Assembly: GCA_964495575.1 (NCBI GenBank) | Contig: CAZBVS010000005.1 | Location: forward strand, 1-35,536 | Source of the DNA: DATGCT01 sp964495575 | GTDB lineage: Bacteria > Patescibacteriota > Minisyncoccia > UBA6257 > GWB1-50-10 | Direction: 5' to 3' | Length of the DNA stretch: 35,536 bases | Shown: one piece after another, positions 1 to 8,125 of the stretch | Layout: each line of letters begins with the position of its first letter | How positions within the stretch are numbered: the first letter of the stretch is position 1 | Position numbers and translations under genes: made by a program | Notes under the pieces: generated by a model | What the model saw: only the letters and a program-made list of their open reading frames with translations | What the model was told of the DNA's origin: nothing | The model's database searches: none

Positions 1-371
1 TTGATGATTACTACGGTCAGTTTGAGAAAGATTAAAATTTTGAAGATTGACTTGGATAATATGAAGATAAAGGATTACAGCCTGATACAGTCTATGTTTA
101 TCGAGTAAGATCGGTGTATGAGAGCAAAGATACAACTCCATATTCCAGTATGGGTGGAGCAAAGACAATGCCGGAGGTGATAGGAGATCGAAATATAATA
201 GGTCAAAAAGAGGCCGGTATTTGTGTAAGGAATAGTTTGTGTAAGATAGAGGAGAAGGATATTATTCAAAGTGAAAGTGATGGTAGAGTTTATGAACCAG
301 AGAGTCAGTGTAGTAAGAACGCAGATTGTCGGGATGTGGGGACTATGAGAAGGTTCTTAGAGGAGAGATAA
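1..371 (+). pseudogene. Degraded C-terminal end of a fibronectin type III surface protein
   Basis: The frame starting at base 3 reads into the end of a fibronectin III domain, with a PDTVYVYRVRSVY strand near bases 78-119. It is followed by a Cys-bearing tail (CVRNSLC, CSKNADC) that ends at a TAA at 369-371. Upstream in the same frame are three stops within 27 bases: TAA at 33-35, TGA at 48-50 and TAA at 57-59. Frame 1 is open over bases 1-105, so a frameshift is also possible. An 85-residue ORF could start at GTG 114, but that lies inside the domain. I read it as a broken or mis-sequenced remnant of a large secreted protein that begins left of the window. Codon recoding is unlikely because two of the three stops are TAA. 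Confidence 0.5.
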
Positions 372-394
372 GTTTGTAAAAATAATATTGGAAG

Positions 395-423
395 GCCGAT
401 GATTATAAAATCATCGGCTTTTT
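395..423 (+). terminator. Rho-independent terminator
   Basis: A perfect 10-bp stem (GCCGATGATT at 395-404, AATCATCGGC at 409-418) with an ATAA loop is followed by five T. It closes the upstream remnant and insulates the pilus operon. Confidence 0.9.
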
Positions 424-434
424 AATAGAGAATA

Positions 435-443
435 TGTTAAAAT
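435..443 (+). promoter_or_regulatory. Extended -10 promoter of pilM
   Basis: TGTTAAAAT ends 6 bases before the pilM ATG. The expected transcription start therefore falls on or next to the start codon, giving a leaderless message. No clear -35 box is seen. Confidence 0.6.
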
Positions 444-449
444 TTAGGT

Positions 450-1553
450 ATGAAGGTTTTAGATGACATAAAATTATTTTTTAAAGATATTACTAACTTT
501 TTCCGTTCGGGGTCCGTATTAGGGATTGATATGGGCACCAGTTCTATAAAAGCGGTTGAGCTCTCAGAAAAGCAGGGAAGGTTTAATTTAGAGAACTATG
601 GAGAGTTGGAAACCCTTGATTATCTTGGTCACCCTAATTTAGCGCTTCAGATGAGTTCTTTGGATATTGTAGAGAGTGAAGCATCAGAACTGTTAAAGAT
701 GCTGGTTAAGGAGATGGGGACTGATTCTCGAGGAGCCTTGCTTTCTATCCCTGAGTTTGCTTCTTTTACAACCCTTCTTGATATGCCAATGATTTCGGAC
801 AAGGAGGTTTCAAAGTCGGTTGAGTTTCAGGCACGGAAGTATATTCCGATGTCTTTGGATGAGTTAGAGATTGATTGGCAGAGAGTTGATAGTTATAAGA
901 ATGATGAAGGACAGGAGTTTCAGAGGATCTTTTTGATAGGGATACCCAAAAAAGTAGTTTCAAGTTATACTAATATATGTAAGGAGGCAGGACTGAGAGT
1001 GTTTTCCATGGAATTAGCTAGTATTGCTTCAGTGAGAGCCTTTCCTCGTTTTGAGCGACCAACCATCTTGGTGGATATTGGAGCAGAATCCACGACAGTA
1101 GTGGTGGCGGAGAAAGGAGATGTTAAGTATTCGGGGCAGACTGATTATGGGGGAATACATATTACGAGAGCGTTGAGTACGAGTTTGGATTTGAGTATGG
1201 AGAGAGCGGATAAGCTGAAGAAGAGAAAAGGGTTTTTGGAGGAATCAGGCGGTTCAGAGTTATCAACATTAGTTTTGCCGTTTTTAGATGTTATAATACA
1301 AGAAGTAGACTATGTAAGGAATATTTATGAAAAGAGATACGGAAAGAAGGTTAATCAGTTCAGAATTTTTGGTGGAGGTGGTAATTTAGATGGAATCGAT
1401 GAGTATTTTGAGAAGCAGTTGGGAATTAAGAAGGTGGAGGCAAGCATATTCTCTGACGTGAATTACCCGCAAGAGGTTGCTCCAGGAATAAGATTATTGG
1501 AGAATGAGTTGCCGGTGGCAGTCGGTTTAGCTAAAAAATACTTTTTAAGTTAA
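450..1553 (+). CDS. pilM: Type IV pilus assembly protein PilM
   Basis: Actin-fold cytoplasmic ATPase of 367 residues that binds the PilN tail on the inner face of the membrane and links the pilus platform to the motor. The phosphate-1 loop GIDMGTSSIKAVEL lies near residues 25-38, the second phosphate motif VDIGAESTTVVVA near 209-221, and the adenosine motif FGGGGNLDGI near 308-317. Length is normal for the family. It is the first gene of the pilus cluster; the next gene follows after 4 bases. The ATG sits directly after an extended -10 box with no ribosome-binding site, so the message is probably leaderless. The family assignment is secure. Confidence 0.93.
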   Translation: MKVLDDIKLFFKDITNFFRSGSVLGIDMGTSSIKAVELSEKQGRFNLENYGELETLDYLGHPNLALQMSSLDIVESEASELLKMLVKEMGTDSRGALLSIPEFASFTTLLDMPMISDKEVSKSVEFQARKYIPMSLDELEIDWQRVDSYKNDEGQEFQRIFLIGIPKKVVSSYTNICKEAGLRVFSMELASIASVRAFPRFERPTILVDIGAESTTVVVAEKGDVKYSGQTDYGGIHITRALSTSLDLSMERADKLKKRKGFLEESGGSELSTLVLPFLDVIIQEVDYVRNIYEKRYGKKVNQFRIFGGGGNLDGIDEYFEKQLGIKKVEASIFSDVNYPQEVAPGIRLLENELPVAVGLAKKYFLS

Positions 1554-1557
1554 AAAA

Positions 1558-2154
1558 ATGTCTAATAAAGATTTTCAAAAAAATAGAAGTTCTTCTCAGG
1601 GTCAGTCAAAGCAAAAGGGGAACTTTATTATGGATAACGATGATATATCGGTGGGAACACCATGGCGTTTAATGGTGTTTTCTTTTGTATTGTTTGTGTT
1701 TTCGATATTTATATTCTTTGGATTAAAGTTTGGATACGATATGTATTTGGATGGCCAACTTTCTGCTTTGGAGGAAAAGTCAGAACAACTTTCTAATAGA
1801 GTTACCGAAGAAGAACAAACTCAGTTTCTTGCTTTTTATTCCCAGTTAAATAACTTGGAGAGAATTTTGCAAGAGAGAGGGTTTGGTCATAATGTATTTA
1901 AGTTCTTGGAGAATAATACGATTCCGTCCGTTTATTATACAAAAGCAAATTATTCTGGTTCTAGGAACACCGTTGCTTTATCAGGGGTGGCAGAAGGAAT
2001 GAAAGGTTTGGTTGAGCAGGTTTCGGTACTTAGTGAATCAGACAAGGTAGAGGAGGCGGTAATGAATGATGTAAGTATTCAAGGAACCAATCAGGTTGGT
2101 TTTGGAATCAATGTTAAGTTTAGTTCAAATTTTTTAAAGAAACCATTTAATTAA
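1558..2154 (+). CDS. pilN: PilN-like pilus platform protein
   Basis: A 198-residue single-pass membrane protein. It has a hydrophilic N-terminal tail (about residues 1-36), one membrane helix (about 38-60, FSFVLFVFSIFIFFGLKF) and a coiled-coil stretch (about 68-110). A small alpha/beta domain follows, resembling the PilN periplasmic ferredoxin-like fold. PilN proteins pair with PilO and present their N-terminal tail to PilM. Sequence identity to known PilN is weak by eye; the call rests on topology and on its place between pilM and the PilO-like gene. The N-terminal 24 residues before an in-frame Met may be a variable extension. Confidence 0.7.
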   Translation: MSNKDFQKNRSSSQGQSKQKGNFIMDNDDISVGTPWRLMVFSFVLFVFSIFIFFGLKFGYDMYLDGQLSALEEKSEQLSNRVTEEEQTQFLAFYSQLNNLERILQERGFGHNVFKFLENNTIPSVYYTKANYSGSRNTVALSGVAEGMKGLVEQVSVLSESDKVEEAVMNDVSIQGTNQVGFGINVKFSSNFLKKPFN

Positions 2155-2157
2155 ACC

Positions 2158-2727
2158 ATGAGATCTTCAACAAAAAGGATATTAAGCGTTTTACTATCAG
2201 CCTTCTTCTTGATTGGTTTGGTTTTTGTGATAACCAGCCTTGTAAAACCAGAGTTTGAGAGAGTTATGAAAAAAAGATCCGAGGTGTATTCTAAGGAACA
2301 GATATTTGCGAATAGAAGTAAGGCAGTAGAGAAGGTGGATAGTTTAATTAAAGACACAGAAGGGTTTGATAAGTTGAGAAATACAATTAGTTTAGCGATT
2401 CCTTTGGAAATGAAGGTTCCTAATATTCTTAGCCAGTTAGATGCTATTGCAAGAACCTCAAATGTTTCAATCACTTCTTTTGATACTAATCCTCAAGCCT
2501 TTATTGAAGGCAAGGGGCAGCTTACAAAAAGGTTGGGGGTGATTGAGGTTAGTTTAGTGGCTCACGGAGATTACTCTGATTTGAAAGATTTTCTTAGGTT
2601 TTTGGAAACGAATGTGAGAGTGTTTAATGTCCAAAGTTATGAGTTTATTTCAAAGAGAATAGAGAAAACAGGTAATATGAGTTATAACCTAAGTGTTCAG
2701 TTTGATGCTTATTATCAAGAAAGTTAA
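2158..2727 (+). CDS. pilO: PilO-like pilus platform protein
   Basis: A 189-residue protein with a short cytoplasmic tail and one membrane helix (about residues 8-28). A coiled-coil segment follows (about 30-62), then a C-terminal domain whose strand pattern (LGVIEVSLVAHGDYSDLKDFLRFLE) is typical of PilO and GspM ferredoxin-like folds. PilO forms a heterodimer with PilN in the periplasmic alignment complex. It starts 3 bases after the PilN-like stop, so the two are translated from one message. Naming follows position and topology. Confidence 0.72.
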   Translation: MRSSTKRILSVLLSAFFLIGLVFVITSLVKPEFERVMKKRSEVYSKEQIFANRSKAVEKVDSLIKDTEGFDKLRNTISLAIPLEMKVPNILSQLDAIARTSNVSITSFDTNPQAFIEGKGQLTKRLGVIEVSLVAHGDYSDLKDFLRFLETNVRVFNVQSYEFISKRIEKTGNMSYNLSVQFDAYYQES

Positions 2728-2740
2728 TTTAAAATAATTT

Positions 2741-3028
2741 ATGGCAATTTCAATAGAAGAAGATAAAAAAGGAGTTAACTGGGTAAGTATTTTAACGATA
2801 TTTATAATAATCGTGGTTGTTTTTGCTGGGGCATACTTTCTTTTCTTTAAGAAGCCGGAGTTGGTAGAGGTGGTGGTCCCAGGAAGATTTGAGGATATTA
2901 GCAAGTTTTCAGATATAGAGTTTAACCCAAGAGAAGTTCTGGAATCTTCTGAGTTTAAGGTTTTGAGACAGTTTCAGACTGAGGTTGAGGTTTCGACGCC
3001 GGGGAAGAATAATCCATTTATGCACTAA
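2741..3028 (+). CDS. Small single-pass membrane protein of the pilus cluster, possible PilP counterpart
   Basis: 95 residues with one membrane helix (about residues 15-36, VSILTIFIIIVVVFAGAYFLFF). A short extracytoplasmic part follows and ends in GKNNPFMH. A terminal NPF tail recalls the conserved PF motif of PilP, the protein that connects PilNO to the outer parts of the machine, but the beta domain of PilP is missing. It lies between the PilO-like gene and pilB, 13 and 5 bases away, so it is certainly part of the operon. Function is not known; the PilP parallel is inference from position and the short motif only. Confidence 0.6.
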   Translation: MAISIEEDKKGVNWVSILTIFIIIVVVFAGAYFLFFKKPELVEVVVPGRFEDISKFSDIEFNPREVLESSEFKVLRQFQTEVEVSTPGKNNPFMH

Positions 3029-3033
3029 TACAA

Positions 3034-4770
3034 ATGGATGATAAAAAACTTTTTGATGAATTAGTTAAAAAAGGTTTATTAAGCCAGAAGAAGGCAGATG
3101 ACATTTTAAAAGGAGTTGAGCTTTCGGGAAAATCTGCTGAGGATGTGATATATGACAAGAGGATTGCAGATGAAGAAACCGTAGCTAAGTTAAAATCAGA
3201 TATTCTCGATATTCCATATAAAGAAGTTGATCCGAAAAATATTTCGGAGGATGTTTTTAATTTAATTCCATATGAGACCTCTAAAACATACCGGGTGATT
3301 CCGATAGAGAAGAAGGATGATATGTTGGTTGTAGGGATGGAGGATCCCGATGATTCCCAGGCTCAGAATGCTTTGAAGTTTATTGCTAAACGATTAGGTT
3401 TGAGTTTAGGAGTGTATGTTATTTCCTCGTCTGTTTTGAGGGCAGTGTGGGATAGGTACCAGCCTTATGAGAGTGAGATAAACGCTGCTGTGAAGCAGTT
3501 GAGTGGGGTAGGGGAGGAAGATGAGGATCTGATTGGCTTGGATGAGCAGATGGAGAAATCACAGGATGCCCCGATTATTAAAATCGTAGCCTCAACTTTG
3601 AAGAGAGCGGTGGATGTAGGAGCTTCCGATATTCATATTGAACCGGAAAGAGAAAGAGTAAGGATTAGGTTTAGAATAGATGGTGATTTACAGGAAGTGG
3701 CAGAGATTCCGGCGAAGTTGAGTAAGTCTTTGATATCCAGAGTAAAGGTCTTAGCTCAATTGAAATTGGATGAGACCAGGATTCCTCAAGATGGGCGGTT
3801 TAGGACAATAGTGTTTGGGAAAAGTATTGATTTTCGAGTGGCTACTTTCCCTACCCCTTCGGGGGAAAAGGTGGCTATTCGTGTGTTAGATCCTGAGGCA
3901 GGAGTAAAGAGTATAGAGGAACTAGGTTTGAAGGATTATAATATGGAGATTTTGAAAGAAGCGATTGAGGATCCGTACGGGATGATTTTGATAACTGGTC
4001 CAACTGGTTCTGGTAAATCTACAACTTTGTATGCAGTGATGAATAAGTTGAATACTGAGGAAGTAAACATAGTTACTTTAGAAGACCCAGTAGAGTACTT
4101 TATGCCCGGATTGAATCAATCTCAGGTAATGCCTGAGATCGGGTATAGTTTTGCTTCTGGGTTAAGACAGATTTTGAGACAGGACCCGGATATTATAATG
4201 GTGGGTGAGGTTCGTGATGAAGAAACGGCTGGTTTGTCGGTTAATGCCGCTTTAACAGGTCACTTGATGTTGTCTACCTTGCATACTAATAATTCAGTAG
4301 GGGTGGTTCCAAGGTTGGTTGATTTAGGAGTGCCAAGCTTTCTTCTTTCTTCTTCTTTGAATATAATGGTGGCTCAGAGGTTAGTTTCTAAACTTTGTCC
4401 GAAGTGTAAGAAGAGGATGGAAGCGCCGGAGAGAATGCAGAAGATGATAGAAGAAGAGATAGAGCAGATGCCGGAGGATGTTCAGAGAATGGTTCGGTCG
4501 AAGTATAAAAAGCCTTATCATGTATATGTACCGGATCCTCAAGAAGATTGTGAGATATGTAATGGAAAAGGAATGTCCGGGAGGACGGCAATATTTGAGA
4601 TATTTAAAAACACCGACGAGCTTGATAGTATTATCTCTTCCGGATTTACAGAACAGAAGCTATGGAAAGAAGCAGAGAGACAGGGGATGGTTACTTTACG
4701 GCAAGATGGTATCATTAAAGCCCTAGAGGGAGAGGTATCATTAGAGGAAGTATTAAGAGAAACTGAGTAA
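3034..4770 (+). CDS. pilB: Type IV pilus extension ATPase PilB
   Basis: A 578-residue GspE/PilB family hexameric ATPase that powers pilus growth. The N-terminal MshEN-type domain covers about residues 1-140. Walker A GPTGSGKST is near 322-330, the Walker B region IIMVGEVRDEE near 388-397, and a His-box STLHTNNS follows. A zinc-binding tetracysteine (CPKC at about 455-458 and CEIC at about 507-510) distinguishes PilB from PilT. All key residues are present and length is normal. It is followed after 7 bases by pilT, so extension and retraction motors are produced together. Confidence 0.96.
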   Translation: MDDKKLFDELVKKGLLSQKKADDILKGVELSGKSAEDVIYDKRIADEETVAKLKSDILDIPYKEVDPKNISEDVFNLIPYETSKTYRVIPIEKKDDMLVVGMEDPDDSQAQNALKFIAKRLGLSLGVYVISSSVLRAVWDRYQPYESEINAAVKQLSGVGEEDEDLIGLDEQMEKSQDAPIIKIVASTLKRAVDVGASDIHIEPERERVRIRFRIDGDLQEVAEIPAKLSKSLISRVKVLAQLKLDETRIPQDGRFRTIVFGKSIDFRVATFPTPSGEKVAIRVLDPEAGVKSIEELGLKDYNMEILKEAIEDPYGMILITGPTGSGKSTTLYAVMNKLNTEEVNIVTLEDPVEYFMPGLNQSQVMPEIGYSFASGLRQILRQDPDIIMVGEVRDEETAGLSVNAALTGHLMLSTLHTNNSVGVVPRLVDLGVPSFLLSSSLNIMVAQRLVSKLCPKCKKRMEAPERMQKMIEEEIEQMPEDVQRMVRSKYKKPYHVYVPDPQEDCEICNGKGMSGRTAIFEIFKNTDELDSIISSGFTEQKLWKEAERQGMVTLRQDGIIKALEGEVSLEEVLRETE

Positions 4771-4777
4771 TAAAAAT

Positions 4778-5860
4778 ATGACAGAAAAAGATTACAAGAA
4801 AAAATTAGAGGAGTTGTTATTAGCAACAGCTAAACAAAATGCCTCAGACCTACATATTTCTGTAGGGAAAAGGCCGACGATAAGGATTGATGATGTTTTG
4901 GTTCCTTTAGCTAAGGAAAATATTTTACATAAAGAAGATACAGAAGGGTTGGTAATGGCTTTGTTAGACGATGAACAAAAAGATGAGTTTTTTGAAAAAA
5001 GGCAGTTAGACTTTTCGTATAATTTTAAGGATAAAGCCCGGTTTAGAGTTAATGTATATTTTCAAAGAGGGTTTATGGCAGCAGCGCTGCGTTTGATTCC
5101 TTCGAGGATTAGAACTGTTGAGGAGTTAAACTTACCCCCTATCCTTCATGATTTTGCCAAGCTTCAGCAGGGATTTGTGTTGATGGTAGGGCCGGCAGGT
5201 CATGGAAAATCTACTACTTTGGCAGCGTTGTTGGATGAGATAAATCATAACAGGACAGATCATATAATTACCGTAGAAGATCCGATTGAGTATATATTTT
5301 CTCAGGACAGAGCTATGATCTCTCAAAGAGAGGTGGGATCAGATACGCCATCATTTCATGTAGCGTTGCGTTCTATCTTACGTCAGGATCCTGATGTTAT
5401 CATGCTAGGAGAGATTAGGGATCCGGAGACAATGGCGGCGGCGATGACTTCTGCTGAGACAGGACATTTAGTGTTTTCTACCTTGCATACTAACTCAGCT
5501 TCTCAGACGATTAACAGGATTATAGATTCTTTTCCTTCTAATCAACAGGGTCAGATCGCTTCTCAGTTAGCGGGAACCTTGGTAGCTATTGTGTCAGAAA
5601 GGTTAGTTCCAAGGATAGGCGGAGGAAGGGTGCCTGCTACAGAGATATTGTTGGTTAACTCCGCTGTTCAGAATCTTATCAGAGAAGGGAAGATATATCA
5701 GATAGATTTGGTGATTGAGACCAGTGTACAGGAGGGGATGATATCCTTGAACCGCTCCTTAGTTAGCTTGGTAAAGAGAAATGAGATATCAATGAAACAG
5801 GCGGAAAGTTATTCCCCTAATCCTTCAGAGTTGAAGTTGTTGATGCAGAGAATGGATTAG
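4778..5860 (+). CDS. pilT: Type IV pilus retraction ATPase PilT
   Basis: A 360-residue PilT family ATPase that drives pilus disassembly and retraction. Visible parts are the N-terminal domain with SDLHISVGKRP (about residues 19-29), a Walker A of the form GPAGHGKSTT (about 138-147), the Walker B region IMLGEIRDPET, the His-box STLHTNSASQTINRIID, and no tetracysteine. Walker A has His where most PilT proteins have Ser (GxTGSGKST); the catalytic Lys and Ser/Thr are intact. An ATG start lies 7 bases after pilB. A -10-like box just after the stop suggests pilC has its own promoter. Confidence 0.95.
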   Translation: MTEKDYKKKLEELLLATAKQNASDLHISVGKRPTIRIDDVLVPLAKENILHKEDTEGLVMALLDDEQKDEFFEKRQLDFSYNFKDKARFRVNVYFQRGFMAAALRLIPSRIRTVEELNLPPILHDFAKLQQGFVLMVGPAGHGKSTTLAALLDEINHNRTDHIITVEDPIEYIFSQDRAMISQREVGSDTPSFHVALRSILRQDPDVIMLGEIRDPETMAAAMTSAETGHLVFSTLHTNSASQTINRIIDSFPSNQQGQIASQLAGTLVAIVSERLVPRIGGGRVPATEILLVNSAVQNLIREGKIYQIDLVIETSVQEGMISLNRSLVSLVKRNEISMKQAESYSPNPSELKLLMQRMD

Positions 5861-5876
5861 GTTGGTAGGTTTGGTC

Positions 5877-5882
5877 TATAAT
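5877..5882 (+). promoter_or_regulatory. Internal -10 box upstream of pilC
   Basis: TATAAT in the 57-base gap between pilT and pilC, with no good -35 box. It may give pilC and downstream genes extra expression. Confidence 0.4.
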
Positions 5883-5917
5883 ATAAGTAAGGGAAATAAT
5901 CTAATTTATTAATAAAC

Positions 5918-7123
5918 GTGAAGTTTTCATACAAAGCAAGAACAGAAGACGGACAGCTTCAGGTAGGGAACGTAGAAGCTTCAAGTCGTGACTCAGCCAT
6001 TAATATATTAAATGGCCATGATTTGTATGTTTTGAATATAAAGCCGGTAGTGGAAGAGAAGTGGTATGATAAGTTTTCAAACTTTTTCAAGAGAGTAAAG
6101 GTAAAGGACTTAATGGTGTTTACCAGACAGTTTGCTACCTTACTTGCTTCTCAGGTACCTCTTGTTGATAGTTTGAATAATCTTTATAAACAAACAAAAA
6201 ACCCTATTTTAAAAGAAGCTATTGTTGATATTTCTAATGATGTAGATGCTGGTTTTTCTTTGTCTCAAGCATTAGAAAGACAGGGTTCAATATTCTCTGA
6301 TTTTTATATAAACATGGTTAAGTCAGCTGAGGTAACCGGACGATTAAGTGAGGTGCTAGAGTTCTTGGCAGATTATTTAGAAGACAAGGCAAGCCTTACT
6401 TCTAAGGTTAAGAACGCAGTGACTTATCCGGTTTTTATAATAGCGTTGTTCTTCGTAGTTATTATCTTAATGGTGACAATTGTTTTGCCTCAGATTACGC
6501 CTTTGTTTGAGGATGCTAGTATGAGTGTGCCGGTGATAACGCAGATTGTGATATTTATTGGAGAGTTCTTAGTTGATTATTGGTGGGCATTGTTAATTGC
6601 GTTTGTGGCAGTCGGGATAGTAGCGATTGATTATTTTCAAACAGAAGAGGGGAAGGCGGTAAGAGATGAGTTGGTTTTGAGGCTACCTATTTTTGGAAAG
6701 TTGTTTAAAAAACTTTATTTAACTCGTTTTGCAGAGTCTGCAAGAGTATTGATTAAAGGAGGTTTGACTATACCTCAGGCAGTTGAGATTTCCTCGAGGA
6801 CAATAGGGAATAGGATTTATAGAGTATTATTTCATCGAGCAGCAGAGGAGGTAAGGAAGGGAAAGTTGTTGTCAGAGGCTTTAGCAAACAGAAGGGAGTT
6901 TCCACCGCTTATTTCTCAGTTGATAAGCGTGGGGGAGTCTACGGGTAGATTGGATAAGTTGCTAGAGAAAATTAGTGATTTTTATACTCGAGAAGTGGAG
7001 GATATAGTTAATAATCTTGTGTCTCTTATTCAGCCGATATTGATGATAATTATTGGATTGTTGGTGGCGTTGTTGTTTGCTTCGATACTTTTGCCGATAT
7101 ATAACCTATCTACTTCTTTCTAA
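5918..7123 (+). CDS. pilC: Type IV pilus inner-membrane platform protein PilC
   Basis: A 401-residue GspF/PilC family polytopic protein that forms the rotor or platform on which PilB and PilT act. It opens with MKFSYKARTEDG, the usual start of the family, and contains two GspF domains (about residues 70-195 and 270-395). Three membrane helices are seen (about 168-190, 216-238 and 372-394). The start is GTG; no in-frame ATG lies upstream near enough, and the N-terminal match fixes it. All expected regions are present. Confidence 0.95.
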   Translation: MKFSYKARTEDGQLQVGNVEASSRDSAINILNGHDLYVLNIKPVVEEKWYDKFSNFFKRVKVKDLMVFTRQFATLLASQVPLVDSLNNLYKQTKNPILKEAIVDISNDVDAGFSLSQALERQGSIFSDFYINMVKSAEVTGRLSEVLEFLADYLEDKASLTSKVKNAVTYPVFIIALFFVVIILMVTIVLPQITPLFEDASMSVPVITQIVIFIGEFLVDYWWALLIAFVAVGIVAIDYFQTEEGKAVRDELVLRLPIFGKLFKKLYLTRFAESARVLIKGGLTIPQAVEISSRTIGNRIYRVLFHRAAEEVRKGKLLSEALANRREFPPLISQLISVGESTGRLDKLLEKISDFYTREVEDIVNNLVSLIQPILMIIIGLLVALLFASILLPIYNLSTSF

Positions 7124-7137
7124 GGTTAAAGAATTTA

Positions 7138-7208
7138 TGTTATAATTTTTATAACTGCAAAAGGTCGTTTTGTTTAATAAAGGTCACAAAGAAATATAAA
7201 AATAAATT
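7138..7208 (+). promoter_or_regulatory. Promoter and AAGGTCG leader of the pilin gene
   Basis: An extended -10 TGTTATAAT (7138-7146) is followed by an approx. 55-base AT-rich leader. The leader holds AAAAGGTCG at 7159-7167 and a second copy AAAGGTC at 7180-7186, about 48 and 27 bases before the ATG. The same AAGGTCG word occurs in three other leaders of this window. Placing it after pilC suggests separate, stronger expression of the pilin. Confidence 0.6.
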
Positions 7209-7613
7209 ATGAATAATAAAGGATTTACGTTGATTGAGATGTTAGTAGTTATTGCTGTTGTTGGTATTTTAGCAGCAACTGTTATAACCTCAATTGGTCC
7301 AGCAAGAGATAAGGCGAAGGATTCTAGAATTCGTTCGGCTGTTAATCAGATAAGAAGTCTTGCAGAGGCTAATTATAACGCTGCAAAAGGTAATTATGAT
7401 GATATTACAAGTAACGCAGAGTACACTTCATTAACTGATGATATTACGGCTAATGACGGAACTCTAGGGGGTGGATATGGTACTAATAATGAAACTTATG
7501 GCTTTTACTCCTCTTTAGCAAGTGATAGCAGTACTTATTTCTGTGTTGATAGTGCTGGTAATACTTATACTGGTGCTACAAAACCTACTGGTTCAACTTG
7601 TCCGTCAGAGTAA
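7209..7613 (+). CDS. Type IV major pilin-like protein
   Basis: A 134-residue prepilin with a four-residue leader and cleavage site NKG/FTLIE (Phe +1, Glu +5). A hydrophobic helix (about residues 5-28) and an amphipathic alpha-1 continuation (ARDKAKDSRIRSAVNQIRSLAEA) follow. The small globular domain is rich in Thr, Ser, Asn and Tyr. Two Cys near the C-terminus (YFCVDS and STCPSE) probably form the D-region disulphide. It has its own promoter and long leader, which fits an abundant subunit. PilD encoded nearby should cleave and methylate it. Confidence 0.9.
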   Translation: MNNKGFTLIEMLVVIAVVGILAATVITSIGPARDKAKDSRIRSAVNQIRSLAEANYNAAKGNYDDITSNAEYTSLTDDITANDGTLGGGYGTNNETYGFYSSLASDSSTYFCVDSAGNTYTGATKPTGSTCPSE

Positions 7614-7645
7614 TTAGTAATTATTTAGTTTGATAGTTGATGTTT

Positions 7646-8125
7646 ATGATTAAGAGAAACAAAGGATTTACATTAATGGAGATGTTGGTAACCGTGGCTA
7701 TTATAGGGGTATTAGCCACGGTTATTTTGACGGAGGTTGAGCCTGTTAAAAATAAGGCAAAGGATACAAGGATTATTCAAGAGATAAATCAGATTCGTTC
7801 TATTGCAGAGTCTATGTATGATGGGGATTACAGTGATTTGGAAGAGTTGCCTAGACCGAGTATTAGTAATAAAGAGATGAAGAATTTAGTTGAAGATATC
7901 GAAAGCTTAGGAGGAGAGGTTTATCTTCATAAATCTAATAATGATAATGATTACTCAGTTTATACAAAACTGAATGAGGCGAAAGGTGAGGAACCGAATT
8001 TAGAAACTCAGTATTATTGCACGGATAGTGCAGGTCATTCCGTTATTTCTACTAAAAGACCAGAGTTCCCTGAGGAACATATTTGCCCGGAGGAGGGAGA
8101 AGAATTAGAAGATACAAGTTTATGA
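7646..8125 (+). CDS. Second type IV pilin-like protein
   Basis: A prepilin of about 159 residues with cleavage site NKG/FTLME and a membrane helix. Its alpha-1 continuation closely matches the preceding pilin (NKAKDTRIIQEINQIRSIAES). The C-terminal pair YYCTDSAGH and HICPEE parallels the disulphide of the first pilin, so the two are paralogues. The body is much more acidic. In-frame starts exist at TTG 7637, ATG 7640 and ATG 7646; I chose 7646 because it gives a short basic leader, but 7640 is nearly as likely. Its stop overlaps the pilD start (ATGA), so the two are coupled. Confidence 0.88.
   Translation: MIKRNKGFTLMEMLVTVAIIGVLATVILTEVEPVKNKAKDTRIIQEINQIRSIAESMYDGDYSDLEELPRPSISNKEMKNLVEDIESLGGEVYLHKSNNDNDYSVYTKLNEAKGEEPNLETQYYCTDSAGHSVISTKRPEFPEEHICPEEGEELEDTSL

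Noticed and set aside
33..59. In-frame stops read as recoded TGA
   Set aside because: Two of the three are TAA, and TGA ends normal genes here (for example 8123-8125 and 28217-28219).
4388..4826. Open frames on both strands inside pilB/pilT
   Set aside because: They are out-of-frame shadows of well-supported genes, with no motif, promoter or start context.
8083..8121. GTG 8083 as start of pilD
   Set aside because: It gives a 43-base overlap with the pilin and a hydrophilic tail; ATG 8122 overlaps the pilin stop as ATGA and begins the usual membrane helix.
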